Assembly: GCA_963555705.1 (NCBI GenBank)
Contig: OY743172.1
Span: 66,980,602-67,044,601, forward strand
Reading direction: 5' to 3'
DNA from: Ligustrum vulgare
Lineage: Eukaryota > Streptophyta > Magnoliopsida > Lamiales > Oleaceae
Length of the DNA: 64,000 bases
A program made the position numbers and the translations under genes. The notes under the pieces are model-generated. The model was not told the DNA's origin, did not search any database, and saw only the letters and a program-made list of their open reading frames with translations. Positions 1 through 10,618 of this stretch are shown here, piece after piece. The number at the start of each line of letters is the position of its first letter. Within the stretch, counting starts at the first letter, position 1.

Positions 1-56
1 ACGTGAAGTCAAAGGATAAAATTGCGGATCCGGTAACCAAAGGATTAACCTATGAG

Positions 57-903
57 TAGGGCTGTAAGCAAAAATCGTCAAATCGGAAAATAGAACCGAA
101 ACTGCATTTTAGAAACCGTCGGATTGGTGCCACGCGGACCCGTCAACAAAATGGTTTTGAACCGAACCAAACTGGTCAAGAATGGTTTGGTTTAGGTTTG
201 AGATTTTTAATTGCAGTTTGAAACCAAACCGGACCGACGAAAAAATATATAAAAATAAAAAAAGGAAAACTTCTGAAAATTCAGCCAATATGTCAATTCA
301 ATAGTTATATGGGTATTTTGTTAATTTCTATTACATTTATTACCCAACTAGACAATTACCATACTTCAAAATTTAAATAAATTCAATAATCTCCATCTAA
401 ATATTCGATGAATGGTTTGAGTTCGTAACAACAGACAACGATAAGCTTATGTAATTGTTATATTGATTATGTACTCTCTATCTAATCAATAAACAATTTT
501 TTATTGTGACAGATTATGCTTTCTATCTAATCAATAAACCTTTTTTCTAGTTATGATAATCACGGAGGTCTTGCATCATGTTTTTTTTTTTATCTTATAA
601 GTTAGTATTTTAATTTATAGTAGATTAATTTAGTTTGTTTAGATTTATTGTCAATAAAGTATACGAATATATCGAAATCAACAAACTAGTGGCATAAAAG
701 TATATACGCAAAAAAAAAAATATGATGAAAGAGGCCAGTTTAAAACTGGACCAAACCGTTAGGTTTAGATTTAAGTTTTTCTCAATCTATTCTCAAACCG
801 TTTTAAATGTTTGGTTTATGTTTGACTTTTTCTCAAACCGATTTAAACGATTTGGTTTCAAAATCTGTCCAAAATCGGTAAAATCAGACTGCTTACACCC
901 CTA
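57..903. mobile_element. hAT-type non-autonomous element
   Basis: The left end reads TAGGGCTGTAAGC and the inverted right end TAGGGGTGTAAGC. Both sides carry the same 8-bp duplication, CCTATGAG (49-56 and 904-911), the duplication length known for hAT transposons. There is no transposase; the interior is AT-rich with scattered copies of a CAAACCG/CGGTTTG-type motif. The element sits in the tail of a copia polyprotein, so it is younger than that copia. A diverged relative lies at 41354-42124. The small open frame inside is not a gene. Confidence 0.88.
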
Positions 904-1522
904 CCTATGAGCTAGTTGTAAAAGCATTGATGGGAATGGGCTTGCAACTTATGAAGTTGAAAGTTATCATGGTGTAAATCCAACCTAGCTGAATGGAGAT
1001 CCCAGGATCTAGGTTTAAAGGGACAACTAAATCATGTATATCTGTGTAATCATTGAGAAGGTTCTCCTTCTTCTTATTCATATATTACTCACAGTGATTG
1101 GAAGATGCAGAATAAGCTATGCTTTTAATGACCCTTAAGCGTTGTTGTGAAACACTGAGTTAAGAGGTCACCTATGTGAGTGTGAAATGGAGCCGCTTCT
1201 ATAAGGATTGGGAAGGCTACATCCTTGAACAAACACTTGTAGAACAAGTTGACATGTTCATGGCCAAAACGAACAAAATAGTGAGAACTACGCTGTGTCC
1301 AGAATGGTCCTATGTGAGATCTATTGTCTTGGTTTACACAAATGGAGAAAAAGTTCAAGACATAAGATCCATTAGTTGTCTAGTAACACCCGATAGGTTT
1401 CACAAGGGAATATTCTGTGTTCAAAGCTATATGTTACCTATCCTATGTAGGATTGATTCGATTTACTCTCTCTTTCTCTTTTGAAACTCTGGTTTCCCAA
1501 AATTTTCATTCATGTGGGAGAT

Positions 1523-1996
1523 TGTTGGAAACTTTTAATTACTTCACCAGTTTCATTTTGTGTAGTTTCAAGTTTTTGGAGTGAATAAAAATTAATTGCT
1601 AAATTTATTTGTGTAACTACCCATTTAATTGGAACTGAACCTGATCAATTCAATTTCAATTAATGAGTAGGCATCCTCTTGGTTATAAATAAGTTTTTAG
1701 CCTCGTTCTAAAACAAGTGGAAAAATACTGAATTTTTTCTCCCTCGTTCGGAGCTTCATTTTGTTCTTTTCTTCCTTTAAAATTTTCTACTTTGAGAGAT
1801 AGAGTGTAATCAAAGCTAGTTCATAGGTGGTAAACATATTTCAGCATGAACTGACAACCAATTGTATCCTGGGAATCGAACACCGATTAAAACCTCTTGC
1901 ACTCCGATGAAGCGGCGAATTCGATTTAAGGAAACTGTGAATACACTAGCATTCGGTTTGGTTTAATTTATTTTATATTCTCCAAATTTCCCCACA
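1523..1996 (+). repeat. 3' LTR of the left-edge copia element
   Basis: It starts with TGTTGGAAAC directly after a purine-rich tract (gtgggagat) and ends near CCCCACA. A TATA-like tataaataag lies at about 1684-1693. Length is about 474 bp. The right boundary is approximate because no second LTR is available for comparison. Confidence 0.6.
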
Positions 1997-2989
1997 ATAA
2001 GTTCAAAAAATGGTGTGGGTTTTGCACCAGTTTGGTGCAAATGGTGCACCAAAATGGTGTATATGGTTGGAGATGCTCTAATAGTTGGTTTTTTTTTTTT
2101 TCAGGTTTTGGTTTTAATCATTTTTTTGGGAGGAGTGTAGAAAAGTAAAGGTGTTGTGTGAAAACTTGTTATGCTATATTTTACTCGCAAGCGTACGAAT
2201 CTATGTAATGTAGATTAATGAATATGATGTTGAACCCACAAAAATTGCAAATTTTATGAAAGTATAGTTCAATCTTAATTAATTATAGTTCAAGCTAGTT
2301 GAGAAAAATCAAGTTTTTTTGAATTAATTAAAACTAATTAAAATGTAAATAGTATAAAATAAAAAATTCTAGAGAAATTTAGTAAATGACAAAGTACTAA
2401 GATTTTAGAAGCCACCATAATTTAACAACATAATTATTTGGTTATCGATTAATTCCAAATTTTGAGGAACAAATCAAAATCAATTTATTGTTGCCTCTAG
2501 ATTTATCAATAAAGCCCAAATTAAATATATCTCAAGTACGTTCTTCTTTACTTCTTAAACAAATTTTCCAAGCACTTCTCGTATCAATTTGAAAAAAAGA
2601 AAAAGAGAAATCAAAATAGTAACTTAAAAATTGAAAACCAAGCATGAATTAATTAATCAAATATCTAACTATAAAAAATACCTGATACTAAAGATGAAAG
2701 GACATTTGAATTAATTATCCGAATAAGCAAGAACCGTAATCGTTTCACACAAATGGAATTAATACGATAACCAAATACCTACGAAATTAAACAAGTTTCA
2801 TCTTCAACCTTAGTATAAAATACTTATTTTTCCTCCCCTCAACTCTTCTTAACTTTCTTTTATTTATAGCCAAGAATTCATCAATTTTTTTTTATCATTA
2901 ATCTATCCCTCCACTACCTCCATTATCTCCATTCATCCAACATTATCTTTCTTTTTCATTTACTATCACTCTTTTCCATCCATTATCAT

Positions 2990-3740
2990 TGTAACACCCA
3001 GACCAGAAAAGCTTAAAAGATTTGACAGATACTACTCATACCAACAAGATGCACCTTCTTTTCCAAAAGTCCATCGTTAGAAACTCCACAATTAAGCGTG
3101 CTTGGCTTGGAGCAATTCTATGATAGGTGACCTTTGAAGTTTTCTCCGAGAGCATGCAAGTGAGGATAAAGCATGCTTAAAAGACCCATGTTGATATAGT
3201 GGGGATAGTACGTCGTCAATATAATGGATGGGACAGCCCATTAAGTGGGACTCAGGCCGTTACAAATAGTATCAGAGCCGGCCGCTAGTCGAAAATCGAG
3301 AACTAAATGCTATGCAGGACAAAGTGCTACGCCATAGGGCAGGAACCACCTCTTGAACCCGTAGGAGCCACCTCTAGAATCCCAACTCCTGGCAAAGGAT
3401 CCTTAGATGGGTCCTCAGATGGTTTAAGTGCGATGAGGACATCGCTAATCTAACGGGGGGTGATTGTAACACCCAAGCCAAGAAAGCTTAAAAGATTTGA
3501 TAGGTACTACTCATACCAACAATGTGTACCTTCTTTTCCAAAAGTCCATCGTTAGAAACTCCACAGTTGAGCGTGCTTGTCTTGGAGCAATTCTATGATG
3601 GATGACCCCCAGGAAGTTTTTTCTCAGGGAACGTGCGAGTGAGGACAAAGCATGTTGAAAAGACCCATGTTGGTACATTGAGAATAGTAGTGGTCAATCT
3701 AATGGCTGGGAAGCCCGTTAAGTAGGACCCGATTGTTACA
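2990..3740 (+). mobile_element. Cassandra-type TRIM retrotransposon with 5S-like LTRs
   Basis: Two direct LTRs, 2990-3264 (275 bp) and 3465-3740 (276 bp), both begin TGTAACACCC and end GTTACA. They flank a 200-bp interior with no coding capacity. A primer site differing by one base from the initiator-Met tRNA complement (tagtatcagagcc, 3267-3279) follows the 5' LTR, and a purine tract (cggggggtga) precedes the 3' LTR. Flanking 5-mers ATCAT and ACCAT are a one-mismatch target duplication. Inside each LTR a segment of roughly 120 bp follows the order of plant 5S rRNA, including the ttaagcgtgcttgg box. Known biology: Cassandra TRIMs carry 5S-derived promoters and are mobilised by other elements' enzymes. 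Confidence 0.9.
3030..3150 (+). promoter_or_regulatory. 5S rRNA-like segment (internal pol III promoter region) in 5' TRIM LTR
   Basis: The order cataccaac, then a central block, then aattaagcgtgcttgg, then ctatgataggtgacc matches the layout of a plant 5S rRNA gene, including its A-box and C-box regions. The match is diverged and partial. A second copy lies at about 3505-3630 in the 3' LTR. It is not a functional 5S gene as far as can be seen. Confidence 0.75.
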
Positions 3741-3822
3741 ACCATTCTTTATTCATCCACTATCATTTCCATTATCTCCAACATTATTTTAAATTTTCAA
3801 CCCATCATCTTCTTTTTTAATT

Positions 3823-3962
3823 TGATCCTCCAAGTTCAATTTTCTTAAATTGTTAGTCCTCTAAGATCAATTTCTTCAATTGTTGATCCTCCAAGATCAA
3901 TTTTTTTCAATTGTTGGTCCTCCAAGATCAATTTCTTCAATTGTTGGTCCCTTTGTATCAAT
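3823..3962. repeat. Tandem repeat of about 29 bp, 4-5 copies
   Basis: Diverged copies of caattgttggtcctccaaga lie head to tail with a period near 29 bp, inside the LTR-like antisense segment. There is no coding content. Confidence 0.75.
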
Positions 3963-4130
3963 TTTTATTTGATTCATCTCCAAATTGGGATTTTTCCTAA
4001 ATAACACAAAAAACACAAAGTTACTAGTAAATTTTGCTCTTCTTCTTAATAATTTGTAAATTTAGAAAATATAATAAGTTTACAAAATATACTTTTCAAA
4101 AGGAAATCTTTGGGGGCTTGCAAAATTTAT

Positions 4131-4514
4131 TATTTGAAGCTAAAACTGAAAAATAAATCATAGTTAATTTCTAGGGTTTTGAAGATAAATTTGTTCATTT
4201 TGTACATTTGGTGCTGGCATTTTAATTGGTTATTTTGTAAATATGCTAAGGGTTCGAGTATAAGGGAACAAATGGCTACTTCGAATGTTTTAGGGGAAGT
4301 TAATAATGATGTTCTCTCTCTATCTCTTTCATAGAGATCTATTATGGTGCACGCCTTCACACCTGTAAAACGGTCACAAAGGAGTGGGCCCCACCAGCGA
4401 GTGCACATCACGCGCCTCTCAGTCATGCACAGTGGTGTGCTACATAAAGTATGCATTATATCATTTTCACTCTTTCATAACTAAACTAAGAATAATACAA
4501 CCTTATTTAATTAT
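4131..4514. other. Non-coding flank of CACTA-1
   Basis: AT-rich sequence without a convincing gene. The open frames here lack recognisable domains and I treat them as chance. The last bases carry the TAT target duplication of the CACTA element that follows. Confidence 0.5.
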
Positions 4515-4529
4515 CATTACAACAAAAAT

Positions 4530-4830
4530 AGCCTACGACAACGCGCAAAAAATGTTGCAAAAGGCCTTTCGTAACGTTTGTGTGCAAGTTGCAAATCGTA
4601 GTGTTGCCTTAGAGGGAAAGCATACGGCAACATTGCAAAAGATTGAATTGTGCATTGCAATAGACCTTTGACAACGTTCAATGTGCGTTGTGATTGATAC
4701 TTTTGGCAATGTTCTTTGCATGTTGCGGTTAATACTTTTGGCAACGTTCACTGCACGTTGTCATTGATACTTTTGGCAGTACTCATTGCGCGTTGCGGTT
4801 GATACTTTTGACAACACTTATTGCGTGTTT
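4530..4830. repeat. Left sub-terminal repeats of CACTA-1
   Basis: Short units around ttgcaac/gttgcaa and cattgcgcgttgcg repeat roughly every 30-60 bp in both orientations. The mirrored set lies at 7915-8320. In CACTA elements such repeats are binding sites for the TNPA-like protein; that role is known for the family and not shown here. Open frames across this region are by-products of the repeats. Confidence 0.75.
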
Positions 4831-6240
4831 CCGTTTATCTGTTACATTTTTTTTTAATTTTTCACAAATCAATATAGATATTTCCACTGATAATCAACAA
4901 ATTTCTCAAACATATACGTAATATATAAAATATGATAAGCTTGTACTATAAATAAATCAACTACTCAAAATAAAGTGCAAGCATTTTAAAGAAAATTATA
5001 TCACATATTTTTATACAAAACAAAAACCCCGGTACTTTGTTCTCCTACATTAAAACAAAATATGCAATAGTAATTTTTCACCTATTTGATTCCACATCTA
5101 AATTTTGACATTTATTATCCCTTTACATTTCAACAGTATCTCTAGCAGACCATCGGTCATACAAAAAAGAACTACTATCACCAATTTCAACACGAATCAT
5201 CGTAGAAGATGAGTACTTCCCTAACTTCTGAAGTCTAGTTTGAACTAGGCCTATGACAAACCATCTTGTGAGAGGGATACAAAATTCACTTTTTCCTGTA
5301 AAGACATTATGAAAGTCTAATTATCATGACTTTAACTGCACAAAATGCAAAAATGTAGAAATAAATCATAAGAAATATTAGAATTATCATTTTCCATTAT
5401 AAAACTTTAAATAAATTTTGAAAAAGTCTACCTATAAAATGGACTTAGCCAACCTGTATGGGGACATCACGACCACCATAATACTTTAAAACAACATCAA
5501 ACTAACAACTCATTCATCATCAAACTACATTCAAACTAATCCAAAATTCATCCCCAACTCCACAACAATAATAATCTATAATCAATATCCATCAACACAT
5601 AATCACAACCAAATCAAGTGAAAATAAAATTACAAAACTAAAGTGAAGAATAAAATATAGCCAATATGAAAGTAAACGAATTCCAATCCAGACACAGGGC
5701 AAACCTGAAGTTTGAAGCTTTGGAGCTCCGTGTTTTGTTCTCTTAGAAGATCCTCTTTGGCCCAAGCATGCTAATTATTATCGACATTATTATTTTATTC
5801 AAATAAACTATTCTAAATATTTTGGATCTCCAAAGTAAAATAATAAATATATAAATATAAATAATAATAAACAATAGTAAAAGGTGTTTGCATCGTGCAT
5901 GCATACATTCACCTACGCAAGTAACAGATTGATTGTAACAGTTAGAATCCAATGCACAACATAGCTACACACATTCACCTACGCGAGTAACAGATTGATT
6001 GTAACACTGAGAATCCAATGCACAACATAGCTACACACATACAAAACAAATTATGAATTTGAGAGATTTGATCCAACACAGTAGTATTCATGCATAAATC
6101 AATGTTTCTTAATCATGTATTATTGTCCTTGCTTGCTTTATCTCTGTTACAATGTCACAACTGGGAGACAATGGGTAGCAAGACAAGTAAAAAAGATGAC
6201 ATCAGTCTAAGAGCCCTTCTTGGTAAAACTGAGGACTTAC

Positions 6241-6463
6241 CTTTAGCTGCCCCAGTGGCTATGTTTACCCTTTGCCTCCAAGTTAAACTTCTCCCTCCCC
6301 TTCCTATAACAAAACAGCAAGAGACTACCACAATTATCATGGCTAGTTATGATAAATTATAAAATTTTGACAATTACTTATTTTAAACTTACCCATTATG
6401 TAATCAAGTAATGAACCATTTGTCACGTATTCATACACCAGTATGTTTGATGACCTTGGCCCT
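6241..6463 (-). pseudogene. Captured receptor-like protein kinase fragment (two exons, antisense inside CACTA-1)
   Basis: Two exons lie on the minus strand. The first, 6463-6393, encodes ILVYEYVTNGSLLDYI, the hinge region of a Ser/Thr/Tyr kinase fold (subdomain V). The second, 6303-6241, encodes SLTWRQRVNIATGAAK, the helix-E region that normally leads into the catalytic loop. Both have GTAAGT donors and plausible AG acceptors. Splicing joins them in phase (a glycine codon is split), so the intron is original and the capture was at DNA level. The catalytic loop, ATP-binding lobe and activation segment were not found. It resembles plant receptor-like kinases; the exact family is not identified. 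A C-terminal-looking exon on the same strand at about 5145-5255 (DRWSARDTVEM then stop) may come from the same donor, but that is unproven. Confidence 0.75.
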
Positions 6464-6767
6464 CTTAAAATATTAGAAATCTAGTGCATGTGTGTGTTAA
6501 TTGAAGAATTGAAGACTTAATCAAATTTTTAATGTGGCAAAACTTGTAGCCTGTAAAATGGCTTTAGCTTTAAAGATTTTGAACTGTACTCGATTAATTT
6601 TTGACATTTAGCCCTTATGAAAGTGCATGTAAGAAATTGACAAACCTTTTTGCTTCACACAAAATCTGAGCAAATATTTACAAATTAGAGCTAGCTCCAA
6701 ATATGAGCATACACTTGTTTTTTCGTGCAAAGGTAGAAATTAGAAAAGTCTTCTTCAATAATTATGA

Positions 6768-7065
6768 TTCACAAATCAAATCAAATATTCACCAAATCTT
6801 AATTCACAACCTCTAAATTAATAATCACAAATCACAAATCAAATCAAATATTCACCAAATCTTAATTCACAACCTCTAAATTAATAATCACAAATCACAA
6901 ATCAAATCAAATATTCACCAAATCTCAATTGATAACCTCTAAATCAATGCTCACAATTCACAAGTCAAATTAATTATTCACCAAATCTCAATTCACAATC
7001 TCTAAATCAATAATCAAAATTTATAAATCAAATTACATATTCATCAAATCTCAATTCACAATTTA
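6768..7065. repeat. 63-bp tandem repeat, nearly 5 copies
   Basis: The landmark caccaaatct recurs at exact 63-bp spacing (about 6790, 6853, 6916, 6979, 7042). Early copies are nearly identical and later ones more diverged. There is no open frame. It sits inside CACTA-1. It is not a CRISPR array, because there are no unique spacers. Confidence 0.9.
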
Positions 7066-7804
7066 GGCAAGGGGAATGTGGGACTCACAAGTGACCACAT
7101 TGCAAAAACTTAAAAGTGACATTTATGGATAGTTTCCAAATAACACTTCAATAATAATGAATTAAGGGTCAGCCTCAATACCTAAGAAATTGGGAATCGA
7201 TCAAAAAGTTTCTTGCTGCCTGCTCAAAAAGCTCCTTGCTGCTGCATGGTTGTCTGCAAATCTCGAAGAGGAAAAAGAAAGAGAATGAACTTAATCAAGA
7301 TTCAAGGTTCAAGCTTGGACCTTAGATATTAAAAAAATATAAAAATTACCCAACCAAAAAATTGTAAATCGCAGGAGGAAGAAGAAGAAAATCAAGATTC
7401 AAGCTTGGAACTTTAAAATTACAAAACAAAAAAATTATAACTTACCGATTTGTGAAGACAGACTGATGTCATACAGAGGAGTGGCGTAAAGCTGGACTGG
7501 GAGAGGAGGCGGTCTTTCTGTTGCTGGAGGAGGATGGAGGCTACTGGAGGAGGAGGAGCGATGGTCGAAAATGAGAGCTTGAAGCTTTGAATCTAAACTT
7601 GGAGGAGTAGGAGCGGCGGTCGAGGGTTTGAAATGGGTTGGGTATGAGGGTTATTGTGTTACAGGTTACAAGGGTTATGGAAATAAATTTCTGAACTTGG
7701 AGAATCTGCCTTTGGTCGACGGTGTTGGGTTCGACGGTAGGAAATCGAGAGATGGGGGGAAGGGAGGTATCGGGGAGTTGAGAGAACGAGAGAGACGGGA
7801 TTGA

Positions 7805-7828
7805 GGGGGGGGGGGGGGGGGGGGGGGG
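7805..7828. repeat. Poly-G tract (24 G)
   Basis: An uninterrupted run of 24 G on the plus strand, followed by a short AG run. Its length is likely to vary and is prone to sequencing error. Confidence 0.95.
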
Positions 7829-7914
7829 AGAGAGATATGAGGTTAGGTTTTAACTTTAGGAATTTGCAATTTAGTCCTCCAATCTTAGGTATTATGAAAT
7901 TTTATCCCAATTAA

Positions 7915-8320
7915 GCCATTTGACAACATTCATTGCGCGTTGCAATAGGGCACCCTTTCGCAAAGTGCAACGAACCTTTCGCAACGCGCAATAAACGTTT
8001 CCAGATGGTACCCTTTCGCAACGTTCACGTGAACGTTGCAAAATGGTATCCTTTCGCAACGTTCGTTGATACCGTTTTGCAACATTCGCGTGAACGTCCA
8101 TTTCGCAACGTGCAACGAACATTGCAAAAGACGGGTCTTTTTGCAACATGCAATGAACGTTGCAAAAGACTATTATTAGCAACATGCACTTACTGAATGT
8201 TGCTAAAGGTCAAATAAATGGAACAATGGCAACATGCAACCACTGAATGTTGCGATAGATCACTTTTAGCAACATTCAATTAACGAATGTTTCCGTTTGC
8301 ATGTTGCAAAAGACCTTTTT
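7915..8320. repeat. Right sub-terminal repeats of CACTA-1
   Basis: Many copies of gcaacg/cgttgc and gcaacatgcaa-type units in both orientations mirror the left array and lead into the CTTGTAGTG terminus. All open frames here are repeat-generated. Confidence 0.75.
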
Positions 8321-8333
8321 TCTTGTAGTGTAT

Positions 8334-10034
8334 CAGTATTCACTATGATCTTCTCTGTTTCAGTGGCTTTGCACCACATCAAAGCCTGAATTATAGTTCA
8401 TGATTATATGATTGAGATTGAAGTGATGATGTTGAGTTTGGTGAAGAGATCAATCGTTTTGACACTATCGTCCAATTTGTGATAACGGTGGAGCACTTAT
8501 ATGGTATGTCTTTCTTGCTTTTGTCTTTGCATATATGCATCATTGTGTTTATTTATAATTGTGATCATCATTGACACTTAATATTACCAACAACTTCTTA
8601 GCATTACGTCGTTATAACAAATCATAAATATACCATTTAAAATGTGAATAAATATTTCAACAAAATATAAAATATAGATCACTACTAAAAACATAAAATG
8701 GATCATAGTAGTAACATAAAATGAAATAACAAGGTAAATCATATAACATGATTGCTAATTTATAATCAAAACTAAAAGTATAAAACGATGGAACGGAGAC
8801 GGGGACAAGAAAGCATAAAAGAAAGGGTGTAATATTGAAGTTATGCATTTGATCGGTCTCATTATGAATTTTATGAAATGCCTATTTTGTTTCCAATTTG
8901 AATTGTACACCAAGTAATTGTCTTTAGCTGGATTGAAGTGACTGATTTGTAATGTGCATTTCCATACGAGCAAGATTTGCGGTTTGGTAACTGTGTTTTT
9001 CCATTATGCAGCAAGTCTGTGTACTTTTGAGGCAATGCAAAGCTGCATAGAAGAAGAGGGAGGTTGCTATATACAGAGGAGCCACGAGAAGCAATTTATT
9101 GTCACCGAGTAAAATGTCACGATGAAATTAGTACTTAAATAGTTGGTTAGGAATGTTATAAGACTTTATCGCTAGGTCATTACTTATATTTTAAATACTT
9201 TGACATTTTAAACATATTCTATTATTTAGTTATAGGAGCTACTAATTGAGAATAAAAATGTTATTCTTTGTTATATGATGTGAATGAATATATTATCTTG
9301 TTTATCTAATAGCATTTAGAAAATGTTATAATATGAGCCAGACTTTTAATGACCACGTCGGTAATAGTTTACAGAAGAATGCTATTGAACGTAATATATA
9401 TCATTCTTTGCATGCTATTGGTGAATTAATTTCTTGTAGTGTTATTAAGCTTTAATGAAACAACATGAATGACATCTGGAGGAATCACAACCATAATGGT
9501 TCTAATCCGCACACTTTGGTGCAATATCTAATGGACATGTAATAGGCACCATTTACATTTCTTTCCACTATGATTGATCTGATTACCCTCTTTCTCATGG
9601 AATGTAACAAAAAGTAGCAATCCCACTCTAAGAGGACCAAATTACTCTTGAACTAACAAATTATAATGACATGATCGACCTAGTCGTGCATAAATTAAGT
9701 CATACTGATTGTATCTATTGATCAAGTATTGAGTTTAATGTGCATTAGAGCCCATTATATATTATTTTTATTTTTATTTTTTTGCTTCATGTAGAAGAGT
9801 TTTCTCAAATAATTTTTTTTAAAAAAAATTCTTATATTCAAAACAAAACTTTTTTAAAAATTTCATATTATTTTTATTTTTGTTTTTGCTTCTAGAAGAG
9901 TTTTCTCAAATAAGATTTTTTAAAAGTTCTTATATTCGGACAAAACACTTTTAAAAATTTATTCAAACTTATTCAAAAATAATTTTTTAATCTCAAAACT
10001 AGCTTTTAACTTCTCGAAACTCCAAAGGACCTTT
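8334..10034. other. Gene-poor AT-rich interval
   Basis: No gene, domain or splice-supported exon was recognised. Partial internal duplication is visible at about 9760-9960 (agaagagttttctcaaata occurs twice). It is probably degraded repeat DNA. Confidence 0.5.
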
Positions 10035-10039
10035 AATAT

Positions 10040-10618
10040 TGTTAAGGTATAAAATCTCACATCGAATAAAGATGAAAATATTGATCAATTTGTAATGATT
10101 TGGGTTACTACTCTTAACAATGTTGACCTTTTAAAATGAACCCTCAAATCTTAACATGGTATCAGAGATCATTAGCTCCAACGAGCAATTTGATCCGATT
10201 AAGACTCAAAATATGAATTCACGGCTTTCAAGATTGGTCTGCTCAAACGAGCCACCATCTTGAGGGGCATGTTAAGGGATAAAATCATACATCGAATAAA
10301 GATAAAAAACATAGACCAATTTATAAGGGTTTGGACTACTCTTCTGAATAAGGTTGACCTTTTAAGATAGACCCCTAATCTTAACATGATATTAGAGCCC
10401 ATTAAGCTCTAATGAGAAACTCGATCTGATTAAGACTCAAAAAATAAGTATACAAATTTCAAGATTGATCTGCTCAAACAAGCCACCATCTTGAAGGGGT
10501 ATGTTAAGGGATAAAATCTCAAATCGAATAAAGATGAAAACATTGATCAATTTATAATGGTTTGAATTACTCCTCTTAACAAGGTTGGTCTTTTAAGATG
10601 GATTACCAAAACTTAACA
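10040..10618 (+). mobile_element. Tandem TRIM: three 117-bp LTRs and two internal segments
   Basis: LTRs at 10040-10156, 10270-10386 and 10502-10618 are each 117 bp, start TGTTAAG and end CTTAACA. The first two are followed by primer sites for initiator-Met tRNA (tggtatcagaga at 10157 and the diverged tgatattagagcc at 10387). The second and third are preceded by purine tracts (cttgaggggca, cttgaaggggta). A perfect 5-bp duplication AATAT flanks the whole array (10035-10039 and 10619-10623), so it behaves as one insertion. There is no coding capacity. Internal segments are 113 and 115 bp, very short even for a TRIM. Confidence 0.88.

Larger units (their letters stand above)
1..1996 (+). mobile_element. 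3' remnant of a Ty1/copia retrotransposon (pol tail, untranslated tail, 3' LTR)
   Basis: The first bases encode a peptide resembling the end of a copia RNase H region (KSKDKIADPVTKGL). The frame is then interrupted by the hAT element at 57-903 and resumes briefly after 912 (LVVKALMGMG), which resembles the usual ADPLTKGL...GMGL tail. An untranslated stretch follows, with a purine-rich tract ending in gtgggagat immediately before a TGTTGG LTR start at 1523. The 5' half of the element lies outside the window, so its target duplication cannot be tested. The pol tail is broken and dead. The copia assignment rests on the tail motif and on the tract/LTR junction, which has the same form as in the intact copia at 40575. 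Confidence 0.75.
2180..4130 (-). mobile_element. Probable antisense LTR of a Ty3-type element, split by a TRIM
   Basis: Read on the minus strand, the segment near 2185-2260 (tttgtgggttcaac followed by cgtacgcttgcgag) resembles the 3' part of long plant LTRs, like those near 25.4 kb and 53.4 kb. The rest is AT-rich non-coding sequence with pyrimidine-rich runs. The TRIM at 2990-3740 interrupts it. No TSD or matching second LTR was found, so both limits are approximate and the family is a guess. Confidence 0.35.
4515..8330. mobile_element. CACTA-1: non-autonomous CACTA (En/Spm) element with captured kinase exons
   Basis: The left end is CATTACAACAAAAA (one change from CACTAC). The right end is TTTTTTCTTGTAGTG, whose complement begins CACTACAAGAAAA. 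A 3-bp TAT duplication flanks it (4512-4514, 8331-8333), as expected for CACTA. Both ends carry dense sub-terminal repeats of a gcaac/gttgc-rich unit in both orientations (about 4530-4830 and 7915-8320). No TNP2 or TNPA sequence is present, so it would depend on a relative for movement. The interior holds antisense receptor-kinase exons (6241-6463), a 63-bp tandem repeat array and a long G run. Length is 3816 bp. Confidence 0.88.

Noticed and set aside
2990..3740. Two 5S rRNA genes in tandem
   Set aside because: The 5S-like blocks lie inside LTRs with a primer site, purine tract and target duplication, and are too diverged for functional 5S genes.
6155..6340. A free-standing kinase gene on the minus strand
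   Set aside because: Only two short exons are present, inside a CACTA element, and the rest of the kinase is missing.
6768..7065. CRISPR-like array
   Set aside because: Direct tandem repeat with no unique spacers; plant nuclear context.
7892..8196. Overlapping open frames on both strands
   Set aside because: Generated by CACTA sub-terminal repeats; no domain.
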